7,191 bases of DNA, from contig DCGO01000057.1 of assembly GCA_002314605.1 (NCBI GenBank), positions 1,582 through 8,772 of the forward strand, given 5' to 3'. This DNA comes from Lentisphaeria bacterium UBA1776 (GTDB taxonomy: Bacteria > Verrucomicrobiota > Lentisphaeria > Victivallales > Victivallaceae). A program made the position numbers and the translations under genes. Positions 1-6,232 of this stretch are shown here, piece after piece; the first letter of the stretch is position 1; each line of letters starts with the position of its first letter. The notes beneath the pieces were generated by a model that was given only the letters and a program-made list of their open reading frames with translations, had not been told where the DNA came from and searched no databases.

Positions 1-627
1 GTCACGCATTTCCCCCACCATGATGATATCCGGATCCTGCCGCAGTGCATGCACCAGCGCAGAGCTGAAACTGGAAGTGTCGATCCCGATCTCCCGCTGT
101 TCAAAAAGGGACTGATTGTCCGTAAACTCGTACTCCACCGGATCCTCGATGGTGATGATGTGCTTGCGGAACCGGGCATTGATGTATTCCAGCATGGCCG
201 CCATGGTGGTGGATTTGCCGGAACCGGTGGTCCCGGCGACAAAAATGATCCCCCGTTCCGCCTCCGCGATCCTTCCCAGCGTATCAGGGAGCCCCAGTTC
301 CTCAAAAGTATGGACCGTATTCTTCACCCAGCGCATATTGACACTGTCGCTGTTCCGCTGTCGGTGTACATTCACCCGGAAACGGCCCACGCCGTCTTCC
401 AGCAGCGAAAGATCCAGATCCCCGTTTTTCCGGTAATCAACAAGCTGTTCCGGCGTTGCCATTTCTTCGATAAAAGCCCGCATCACCGCCGCATCCGGAA
501 CAAAACTCGTATCGGTGAGGCCGTTTCCCAGCCGGAAAACCGCCGGAACACCGGTCCGGATATGCACGTCGGACGCATCCGACTCCACCATCAGCTTCAA
601 GAGCTCGTGAAATACTGTATTTGACAC
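1..627 (-). CDS. pilT: PilT-type type IV pilus twitching ATPase (partial, C-terminus beyond window)
   Basis: This encodes the first 209 residues of a PilT/PilU-family ATPase, the cytoplasmic hexameric motor that retracts type IV pili for twitching motility; the rest lies left of position 1. Residues 1-100 form the PilT-like N-terminal domain (SDASDVHI near 16-23, then GVPAVFRLGNG at 26-36). The ATPase core has Walker A GTTGSGKST (132-140), the Asp box ITIEDPVEY (158-166), and the PilT-style HALRQDPDIIMVGEMRD up to the window edge, which contains Walker B. The short N-terminus, without the long extension of PilB/GspE extension ATPases, points to retraction. The start is a GTG at 625-627, chosen because GGAGG lies 5 bases upstream; the frame stays open further upstream, including another GTG, but without such a site. 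It is separated from the preceding gene by 108 bases, so it is probably its own transcription unit. PilT versus PilU cannot be settled without the C-terminus. Confidence 0.93.
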   Translation of the reverse strand, partial: MSNTVFHELLKLMVESDASDVHIRTGVPAVFRLGNGLTDTSFVPDAAVMRAFIEEMATPEQLVDYRKNGDLDLSLLEDGVGRFRVNVHRQRNSDSVNMRWVKNTVHTFEELGLPDTLGRIAEAERGIIFVAGTTGSGKSTTMAAMLEYINARFRKHIITIEDPVEYEFTDNQSLFEQREIGIDTSSFSSALVHALRQDPDIIMVGEMRD

Positions 628-632
628 CTGAT

Positions 633-637
633 CCTCC
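633..637 (-). promoter_or_regulatory. Ribosome binding site deciding the pilT GTG start
   Basis: The minus strand reads GGAGG here, followed by five bases (ATCAG) and then GTG. This is the strongest Shine-Dalgarno match in the region and fixes the otherwise ambiguous pilT start at a non-ATG codon. Confidence 0.75.
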
Positions 638-643
638 CGCTGT

Positions 644-686
644 AAAAATCCATTGGTGCGCACTATAGCACCGGACAAGGATTTTT
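644..686 (-). terminator. Inverted-repeat hairpin between nnrD and pilT, candidate terminator or operator
   Basis: On the minus strand an outer arm AAAAATCC (679-686) pairs perfectly with GGATTTTT (644-651), and an inner arm GGTGC (668-672) pairs with GCACC (655-659) around an 8-base loop. Between the arms is an unpaired bulge of 6 bases on one side and 3 on the other. The A-tract, GC-containing stem and T-tract resemble an intrinsic terminator that could end the upstream operon, and the symmetry would let it work in both directions. The bulge makes it weaker than a textbook terminator. Because its loop contains a candidate -10 element, it could instead be an operator over the pilT promoter. 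Confidence 0.4.
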
Positions 687-690
687 CCAG
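662..690 (-). promoter_or_regulatory. Candidate extended -10 promoter for pilT
   Basis: The minus strand reads TGCTATAGT (662-670), one mismatch from the extended -10 consensus TGnTATAAT. Seventeen bases upstream of the hexamer is CTGGAA (685-690), only a partial match to TTGACA, which is acceptable when the extended TG is present. Transcription would begin near 655 and give a leader of roughly 28 bases before the GTG start. It lies in the only sizeable intergenic gap of the window. The call rests on pattern alone. Confidence 0.35.
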
Positions 691-735
691 CTGCCATTCC
701 TGATTTTTCGAGAAAGTTTTGCCGGGGAGAGAGTT

Positions 736-2178
736 TCAGGAAAGCGGGGCGGCTTCCCCCATAACCCGGCGGATCCGGTCCGGCAACTCATCGGAGGAAA
801 GTCCCCGCATGGGCACGGCTTCTCCGGCGGCACCGTGGAGCCATACGCCAAGCCGGGCAGCATCCCATGACGCAAGTCCGGCGGCCAGCAGGGCCCCAAT
901 ACATCCTGTAAGGACATCCCCGGCTCCGGCGATCCCCAGTGCGGGGGAACCGGAGGAATTGATGCAGTACCCCCCATCCGGCAATGCCGTGACCGTACGG
1001 GGCCCCTTGAGGACAGCAATGCAGTTGAATTTCGAAGCCAGAGACTGTGCAGCCCCGATCCGGTCCGCCGGAAGATCCGCCAAAAGGTGCCTTGCCTCGC
1101 CGGCATGAGGCGTCATGATGATCCGGGAAGAGAGTTTTTTTCCCGGCATTTCAGATAGAATATTCAATGCATCTGCATCCAGCACCGCCGGCAGATGCGA
1201 ATTCAGGATCAGCTCCAGCATTCTGCGTGCTTCCGGCCCCGTTCCCCAGCCCGGTCCCGCCGCAACGGCGTCCGCAAGAAAGAGAACCCGCTCCAGCATT
1301 TCCGGCGTTCCCGGATGCAGAACCACCGGCGCAGGAAAAGGTCCCGGAGCGGAAGTCACCAGCCGGACAAATCCGGCTCCGGTCTTCAGGGCCGCCGCCG
1401 CCGTCAGCCGGGGAGCCCCCGGGTAATCCGGGGATCCGGCGGCAATCAGCAGCCTCCCCCTGGAATTTTTGTAGGCGTCAAATTGGAGACGGGGAAGAAA
1501 TCCGGCTGCATCCTGCCGGTAAAAGCTGGAAAATTCCGCCGGAACGGAACCGGAAATCTCCGGCGCGATTCCGATCATGACATGGCGGAGCCGCCCGCAA
1601 AGCGCCGGCCCCTGCCCCCGGAAAAGTCCCGTTTTCGGAAGACCGAAGGAAATAGTCACGTCCGCCCGGACCGCCTCCCCATGCACTTCTCCCGTATCCC
1701 CGTTGAGTCCGGAAGGCAGATCCAGCGAAACCACCGGACACCCGGAAGCATTGACCGCCCGCACCCAGTCGAGATAAACGCCTTCTATCGGCCGGGAAAG
1801 TCCGATACCGAAAAGGGAGTCCACGATCAGGTCGCCCTCCCGGAAATCCGGCCGTTCAAAGACCTCCACCGGAGAGTCCTTCAGCATGGAAGCGAAAACA
1901 CCCGCTTCACCCGTCAGGTTCTCCGGAGGAAACGCCGCCTGAATGACCACCGGCAAAGCCTGCGACTCCCGGGCCAGAGCCAGAGCCGCCACGATCCCGT
2001 CCCCCGCATTGTTGCCCCTGCCCGTCACCACCACGATCCGTCGGCGGCACGGATAAAGGAGGAATTCTTCCCGGATCGCCTCCGCTGCACCCAGTCCCGC
2101 CCGGCGCATCAGCTCCGGACCTGGAACCCCGGAACGGCGCTCCAGTTCCCGCATGGATGCAATGCCGACGACGTTCAT
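736..2178 (-). CDS. nnrD: Bifunctional NAD(P)H-hydrate epimerase / ADP-dependent NAD(P)H-hydrate dehydratase
   Basis: This cytosolic metabolite-repair enzyme of 480 residues restores damaged NAD(P)H. The N-terminal YjeF_N (NnrE) domain, about 1-215, interconverts R and S hydrates and shows GRGNNAGDG (53-61), DSLFGIGLSRP (120-130) and LDLPSGLNGDTG (152-163). The C-terminal ribokinase-like NnrD domain, about 230-475, dehydrates the S form using ADP. It shows the nucleotide-fold start GRLLIAAGS (241-249), AALKTGAGFVRL (262-273), DADALN (334-339), TPHAGE (356-361), VLKGP (389-393) and GAGDVLTG (418-425) with the presumed catalytic Asp421. The length fits the fused bacterial form (E. coli YjeF is about 515). 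The ATG follows the helicase gene by 27 bases, with only a weak CAGG six bases ahead, so translation may be modest or coupled. It is the last gene of the apparent operon and has no pathway link to its neighbours. Confidence 0.95.
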   Translation of the reverse strand: MNVVGIASMRELERRSGVPGPELMRRAGLGAAEAIREEFLLYPCRRRIVVVTGRGNNAGDGIVAALALARESQALPVVIQAAFPPENLTGEAGVFASMLKDSPVEVFERPDFREGDLIVDSLFGIGLSRPIEGVYLDWVRAVNASGCPVVSLDLPSGLNGDTGEVHGEAVRADVTISFGLPKTGLFRGQGPALCGRLRHVMIGIAPEISGSVPAEFSSFYRQDAAGFLPRLQFDAYKNSRGRLLIAAGSPDYPGAPRLTAAAALKTGAGFVRLVTSAPGPFPAPVVLHPGTPEMLERVLFLADAVAAGPGWGTGPEARRMLELILNSHLPAVLDADALNILSEMPGKKLSSRIIMTPHAGEARHLLADLPADRIGAAQSLASKFNCIAVLKGPRTVTALPDGGYCINSSGSPALGIAGAGDVLTGCIGALLAAGLASWDAARLGVWLHGAAGEAVPMRGLSSDELPDRIRRVMGEAAPLS

Positions 2179-2205
2179 GATCAGCCTGATCTTTCCCCGA
2201 AGGAC

Positions 2206-3738
2206 CTACCATTTTTTCCGGTGAAAACGGCTGCTGCGGCCGTCGCGGTCGCCCCGCTCCCCCCGGGAGTCCCGGAAATGATCGTGATGGACCTCTTCCG
2301 GCAGCTTGAGCATCTCCTCCGTGGGAAGAACACTGGAAAAACGGCAGCCGAGCAGCTCCTCGATGGGAGGAAGGTTGTACGCCCCGTATTCGCAGAGGAA
2401 ACTGATGCTGGTCCCGGTGTGCCCCGCCCGGCCCGTCCGCCCGATGCGGTGAACATAGTCCTCCGGCCGCTCCGGCAGATCGTAATTGACGACGATGGAC
2501 ACATCGTCCACATGAATTCCCCGGGCCGCCACATCGGTGGCGATGATGATCTTCTCCGCCGCCGTGCGGAATTTCTCCAGGATCTTCAGCCGCTTGTCCT
2601 GAGGGATGTCCCCGGAAAGAAGCGGCACCTCGTAACCGTAACGGTGGAGGTCGTGCTGAAGGCGGGCGTTCACATCCTTGCGGTTGCCGAAAATGATCAT
2701 CCGGTCAAAAGGCATGGTGCGGAGAATATAGAGCAGAAGCCCCAGTTTTTCCTCCCGCAGGACGCTGTAAAATGTCTGGTTGATGTTTTCGCTGACCATC
2801 TTTTCCGGTTCGCTCTCCAGCACCACCGGGGCCGCCAGCCATCCGCCGGCCAGCCGGAGGATGCTCTCCTCCAACGTGGCGGAAAAGAGCATCGTTTGGC
2901 GCTCACCCTTTCTGGGCAGCTGGGCCACAATGCGCTTGATATCCGGAATGAAGCCCATATCCAGCATGCGGTCGGCCTCGTCAATGACCAGGATCTCCAC
3001 CTTGCCCAGGTTAAGGGTGCTGCCCCGGGAGTAGTCAATGACCCGACCGGGCGTCCCGATCAGAAGATCAATGGGCTGCAGAAGTTCCCGGCGCTGCTTC
3101 TCGTGGTCCATGCCGCCGAAAACCACCACACTGGTCAGTCCGGTATAGATCCCAAGCGCCTCCGCATCCTTGTGGATCTGGATGGCCAGTTCCCGGGTGG
3201 GAGCCAGCACCAGCGCCCGGGGCTGTCCCGGATTCCGGGGCCCCTGAAGGGGGTGATTCAGAAATTCGGTGAAAATCGATACGAGAAATGCCGCTGTCTT
3301 GCCGGTGCCGGTCTGGGCTTTGCCGGCAATGTCCTTGCCCTCCAGTGCCGGAGGAAGCGCCATGGCCTGAATGGGCGTGCAATACTTAAATTTCTCGTGC
3401 TGGATCCCGAACTGCACATCCTCGTGGATCGGCAGGTCCAGAAACCGTGTCTTCCCCTCACAGACCGGCACGTCCGCAAGATTTTCGGGCCGTGCCGGAA
3501 CGAACCTGACAACTGAACGGGAAGAGGCGGCCTCCTCCTGCTTCTGCCCGGCGGGCTTTTTCCGGCGCGGTTTTCCCGCGGAAATCCGTGCCGGATCATT
3601 TCCCGGTTTCGGACCGGAGGGACGCCGGGAATTGTCCGGCTTTTTCCGGACAGGCTTTTTCGCCGCAGGAGCTGGAGCCGGTTCAGCAGCGGGAACGCCG
3701 AAGAAACGGCGCAGTTTTTCAGAAAGTTTTTCAAACAT
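2206..3738 (-). CDS. rhlB: DEAD-box ATP-dependent RNA helicase, RhlB-like
   Basis: This encodes a 510-residue RNA helicase that would unwind structured RNA, in RhlB's case feeding mRNA to the degradosome. After a basic, Pro/Lys/Arg-rich and probably disordered stretch (15-75) come all the family motifs in order: Q motif FKYCTPIQ (117-124), motif I AQTGTGKT (141-148), Ia PTRELA (180-185), TPGR (229-232), motif II DEAD (253-256), SAT (286-288), IIFGNRK (348-354), ATDVAARG (400-407) and HRIGRTGRAG (430-439). RhlB-like touches are NLGKVEILVIDEADRM and, after motif VI, CEYGAYNLPPIEELLG. The tail (485-510) is rich in Arg and Asp and ends RFHRKKW, a likely RNA-binding tail. The start is taken as ATG 3736-3738, two bases after the galU stop. 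An in-frame TTG at 3742-3744 would add two residues but leaves almost no room for the ribosome site. RhlB assignment within the RhlB/RhlE/SrmB group is tentative; the helicase call is not. Confidence 0.93.
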   Translation of the reverse strand: MFEKLSEKLRRFFGVPAAEPAPAPAAKKPVRKKPDNSRRPSGPKPGNDPARISAGKPRRKKPAGQKQEEAASSRSVVRFVPARPENLADVPVCEGKTRFLDLPIHEDVQFGIQHEKFKYCTPIQAMALPPALEGKDIAGKAQTGTGKTAAFLVSIFTEFLNHPLQGPRNPGQPRALVLAPTRELAIQIHKDAEALGIYTGLTSVVVFGGMDHEKQRRELLQPIDLLIGTPGRVIDYSRGSTLNLGKVEILVIDEADRMLDMGFIPDIKRIVAQLPRKGERQTMLFSATLEESILRLAGGWLAAPVVLESEPEKMVSENINQTFYSVLREEKLGLLLYILRTMPFDRMIIFGNRKDVNARLQHDLHRYGYEVPLLSGDIPQDKRLKILEKFRTAAEKIIIATDVAARGIHVDDVSIVVNYDLPERPEDYVHRIGRTGRAGHTGTSISFLCEYGAYNLPPIEELLGCRFSSVLPTEEMLKLPEEVHHDHFRDSRGERGDRDGRSSRFHRKKW

Positions 3739-3740
3739 GA

Positions 3741-4610
3741 TCAATCCTTGACAATTTCACGCAGATACGCTGCGAATGCATCGTGGAACTCGGGACGGCG
3801 CAGACCGAATTCCACGGTACTCTTCAGAAATTCCAGTTTGTTGCCGATGTCATAGCGGCGTCCTTCAAACTGCAGACCGTACATGGGTTCGCGTTTGAGA
3901 AGGCTCTTCATGGCGTCCGTAAGCTGGATCTCGCCGCCTTTCCCCGGCCGGGTCACGGCAAGTTCCGCAAAGATCCCCGGAGTAAATACATATCTGGAAG
4001 CGATGGCCAGACGGCTGGGAGCCGTTTCGGGCGACGGCTTCTCCACCAGACTGGCCAGTTTGTGGAGCCGCCCGTCGGAAGAGGCAAGTTCCGCGATCCC
4101 GTAGCGGCTCACTTTTTCAAGGGGCACCTCCTCCAGAGCCACCACCGAAGCGCCGGTCCTTTCGAACGCCCTGCACAACTGGGCGCAGACCGGTTCCGTC
4201 TCCCCCCGGAGGACCGTATCCCCCAGCAGCACGGCAAAGGGGTCATTTCCGGTAAATCCGGCGGCCTGAGCCACCGCATCCCCGAGCCCCTTCAGCTCCG
4301 GCTGGTAAACGTAATGGATCCGGGCCAGACTGTCGATCCGGCGCAGGGATTCCAGTTCCGCCGTTTTTCCGGTCTTTTCGAGGCGTTCTTCCAAGGGACC
4401 GCCGGGAACGAAATGCTCCTGAATCGCCTCCTTGCCGGTACTGACCACAATCAGAATATCCGTGATCCCGGCGGCGGAAGCTTCCTCCACCACATACTGA
4501 ATCACCGGTTTGTCCACAAGGGGGATCATCTCCTTCGGCACCGCCCGGGTGAAAGGAAGGAAACGGGTCCCGAACCCGGCTGCGGGGATCACTGCTTTGG
4601 TGACTTTCAT
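3741..4610 (-). CDS. galU: UTP-glucose-1-phosphate uridylyltransferase family (GalU-type)
   Basis: This 289-residue cytosolic nucleotidyltransferase joins UTP and a sugar-1-phosphate to give a UDP-sugar and pyrophosphate, usually UDP-glucose for glycan synthesis. It is full length for bacterial GalU/GtaB. The nucleotide-binding start is PAAGFGTRFLP (9-19), followed by PKEMIPLVDKPVIQYVVEE (25-43), GLGDAV (108-113), LLGD with Asp131 (128-131), VEKP (189-192), GGEIQLTDAM (225-234) and FEGRRYDIGNK (248-258). Three positions differ from the forms I recall for GtaB: GLGHAV is GLGDAV, LLGDD is LLGDT, and YDxGE/DK is YDIGNK. These may be lineage variation or altered sugar preference. AAAGGA lies eight bases before the ATG, and the kinase gene ends 16 bases upstream. 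That pairing with a sugar 1-kinase suggests it may act on the kinase product, for example glucuronate-1-phosphate, instead of or besides glucose-1-phosphate. Confidence 0.93.
   Translation of the reverse strand: MKVTKAVIPAAGFGTRFLPFTRAVPKEMIPLVDKPVIQYVVEEASAAGITDILIVVSTGKEAIQEHFVPGGPLEERLEKTGKTAELESLRRIDSLARIHYVYQPELKGLGDAVAQAAGFTGNDPFAVLLGDTVLRGETEPVCAQLCRAFERTGASVVALEEVPLEKVSRYGIAELASSDGRLHKLASLVEKPSPETAPSRLAIASRYVFTPGIFAELAVTRPGKGGEIQLTDAMKSLLKREPMYGLQFEGRRYDIGNKLEFLKSTVEFGLRRPEFHDAFAAYLREIVKD
3745..3749 (-). promoter_or_regulatory. Ribosome binding site deciding the helicase ATG start
   Basis: AAGGA on the minus strand sits six bases (TTGATC) before ATG 3736-3738, inside the last codons of galU. 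It supports the ATG over the upstream TTG, which would be only one base away. The site and the 2-base gap suggest translational coupling of the helicase to galU. Confidence 0.65.
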
Positions 4611-4626
4611 GAATCAAATCCTTTCT

Positions 4627-5652
4627 TCACAGATAAGCAATATTGGGATCGGTAACGATCCGCGGCAGCAGCACGCTGATCTGATTGACCTTCAATGTCT
4701 GGGTGAGACGCTTGAGCATCTCCTGATCGCGGTAGGTCCCGATGATCGCTCCGCCGGAACCGGTGAATTTGGCGGATGCCCCTGCGGAACGAGCCAGTTC
4801 CACCATCTTCCGGTTCTGAGGGCTCACCGACTTGCCGCAGACCTCGCAGCGCAGATCGAAATTCCGGTTCAGGAGACCCGGCAGCAGGGAGAAGTCCCGG
4901 GACCGGATGGTGTCCATGACCTGATCGGTGAGACTGGCCCACTCCTCCATGGCCGCCAGGACTGATGGCACCCCCGCCTCGTAATCCTCCCGCAGACGGC
5001 TGTGGAGAATCTCGGATCCCTCGGAAAGGTCCGTCCGGTAGGCGATATAGAGGTTCATGTTCTGGGGAAGATCGATTTCCTGATATTTTCCGCAATGATG
5101 TTCGGCCATATACGCCCGGTCGAAATCCATATAGACCGGGTGATTATAGGCCTGGGCCACCCGGTCCTGCAGACCGGCGGGGATCCCCAGCTCGTCGCGC
5201 TCCACCGACAGCACCAGATTGGCCAGTTCCGGCAGCGGAATCTCCAGGTGATAAAACCGGCACAATGCCCGCATGGCCGCAGTGATGATGGCCGAAGACC
5301 CCGCCAGCCCCAGCCGGTTGGGAATGGTAGTGCGGTAACGCATGGTGAAATTCTGTCCTGACAGTGCAATCCCGTGCTCCACACAGTAGTCGTGAAATTT
5401 GCGGATGGCAGCCTTCAGAAGCCGGATGCCGCCGTAATACCCGTAAGTACTGACGTCATTGCAAAGGTGTTCAATGCTGTCAAATGTACTGTGATCCCGG
5501 AGGGACGGCAGCAGGTCCAGTTCGGGACTTTCGTACAACTGGACTTCAGCATGATAATTGCTGAAAACGAAAGCAATGGTTTTTCCGTGGTAACCGTCCG
5601 AGGGATTCCCGATCAGGGCCGCCCGGGGAAAAGCTCTGGTTCTGATGATCAT
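4627..5652 (-). CDS. GHMP-family sugar kinase resembling plant glucuronokinase
   Basis: This 341-residue GHMP kinase looks full length. It carries motif 1 AALIGNPSDGYHGKTIAF (11-28), the ATP-binding motif 2 LGLAGSSAI (114-122), the presumed catalytic region ERDELGIPAGLQDRVAQAY (151-169), and motif 3 KFTGSGGAII (295-304). Several stretches closely match what I recall of plant glucuronokinase, not galactokinase or mevalonate kinase: GNPSDGYHGKTI, YYGGIRLLKA (72-81), GLQDRVAQAY followed by YMDFD, and LLNRNFDLRCEVCG (260-273). The plant enzyme phosphorylates free D-glucuronate at C1 using ATP. The next gene, 16 bases on, is a UDP-sugar-forming enzyme, so a two-step route from a free sugar or uronate to a UDP-sugar is plausible. 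The start ATG (5650-5652) has GAGGA nine bases upstream. Other anomeric kinases (for example of L-arabinose, fucose or heptose-7-phosphate) remain possible. Family confidence is high; the substrate is inferred. Confidence 0.88.
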   Translation of the reverse strand: MIIRTRAFPRAALIGNPSDGYHGKTIAFVFSNYHAEVQLYESPELDLLPSLRDHSTFDSIEHLCNDVSTYGYYGGIRLLKAAIRKFHDYCVEHGIALSGQNFTMRYRTTIPNRLGLAGSSAIITAAMRALCRFYHLEIPLPELANLVLSVERDELGIPAGLQDRVAQAYNHPVYMDFDRAYMAEHHCGKYQEIDLPQNMNLYIAYRTDLSEGSEILHSRLREDYEAGVPSVLAAMEEWASLTDQVMDTIRSRDFSLLPGLLNRNFDLRCEVCGKSVSPQNRKMVELARSAGASAKFTGSGGAIIGTYRDQEMLKRLTQTLKVNQISVLLPRIVTDPNIAYL

Positions 5653-5661
5653 GGCATGATT

Positions 5662-5666
5662 TCCTC
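5662..5666 (-). promoter_or_regulatory. Ribosome binding site of the GHMP kinase gene
   Basis: GAGGA on the minus strand lies nine bases before the kinase ATG. An earlier ATG (5655-5657) is only four bases from this site but reads ATG CCA TGA, so it cannot start the kinase; its stop overlaps the kinase start as ATGA. Confidence 0.55.
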
Positions 5667-5677
5667 AAAATATGGAC

Positions 5678-6214
5678 TTAATGGAAAATGGCCGCAGTGA
5701 CACCTGCCACCATGGCGGCCCCCAATACGATTGCTCCGGCAATAATCCAGGCATCCGCCAGGGAATCCCCGGCCGGCTGAAATGTCCCGCCGCGCACGGG
5801 GTCTTCCGTTTTTCGCAGCCAGGCATCAAAAGTTCCCCGGAGCCGGAAATATTCCATACGGAGACGGTCCGTTTCCGCAGCAAAGCCGTTTTGCAGTGCC
5901 GCCGGAGTCGCAGCCTGTAATTTCTCCTGCAGGGAAACAAGGTTCTTCTGCAGCTGCTGCAGGGCCTCACTCCTCTTTGAAAGTTTCTCCAGATCGCCTT
6001 CAATTTCGGCCAGATCGTGCGCGAGACGCCCGCTCAGGTCCAGCTTCGCCCGTTCTCCCTCTTCCTGACGGCGGGAAACTGCTGCTTCCGGTGCCGGAGC
6101 CGGGGAAGCGGCAGGTGCCTGAACCGGAGTCTCACGCATGGCCGACGCCGATTCACGGAGGCGGTCCCGGATGGTGATCAGATTGTCGCTGATGTAATCA
6201 TTTTTCTGTGTCAT
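5678..6214 (-). CDS. Uncharacterised coiled-coil protein with C-terminal membrane anchor
   Basis: I do not recognise this 178-residue protein. Residues 1-28 are polar and helical-looking (NLITIRDRLRESASAM). A Pro/Ala linker follows (30-45, with ASPAPAPEAA), then a charged helical stretch (about 50-130) whose Leu spacing between 60 and 105 (LAHDLAEIEGDLEKLSKR, then LQQLQKNLVSLQEKLQ) suggests a coiled coil. The only hydrophobic segment is at 155-177 (AWIIAGAIVLGAAMVAGV), one residue from the C-terminus. There is no N-terminal signal. This is the layout of a tail-anchored protein facing the cytoplasm, perhaps oligomeric. AAGGA lies nine bases before the ATG. The gene sits 18 bases after the ankyrin gene and 25 before the kinase, so it should be co-transcribed with both. 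A link to the ankyrin protein as membrane partner is a guess from position only. Confidence 0.82.
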   Translation of the reverse strand: MTQKNDYISDNLITIRDRLRESASAMRETPVQAPAASPAPAPEAAVSRRQEEGERAKLDLSGRLAHDLAEIEGDLEKLSKRSEALQQLQKNLVSLQEKLQAATPAALQNGFAAETDRLRMEYFRLRGTFDAWLRKTEDPVRGGTFQPAGDSLADAWIIAGAIVLGAAMVAGVTAAIFH

Positions 6215-6232
6215 AACTGATATTCCTTAATT

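Noticed and set aside
437..697. An 86-codon minus-strand frame covering the pilT start region
   Set aside because: It is in a different frame from the pilT protein, which has strong family motifs through the same bases.
708..735. Possible terminator immediately after the nnrD stop
   Set aside because: The bases directly after the stop form only weak, broken pairings and no T-run follows; the inverted repeat at 644-686 is the better candidate.
2176..2183. The 8-base word TGATCATG at both the nnrD and helicase starts (also 3736-3743), with a related palindrome at the kinase start
   Set aside because: Two occurrences of a short word that includes the start codon are compatible with chance; no longer shared sequence or spacing supports a binding site.
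1195..3516. A 773-codon open frame on the plus strand, opposite nnrD and the helicase gene
   Set aside because: It spans two clear minus-strand genes and their junction, and its product is Arg/Pro/His-rich with no recognisable domain. Long antisense frames are expected here because GC-rich third codon positions remove stop codons from the opposite strand.
3783..4655. A 290-codon plus-strand frame antisense to galU, and a similar 191-codon frame (49-624) antisense to pilT
   Set aside because: Both mirror well-conserved minus-strand genes and encode compositionally odd proteins without motifs.
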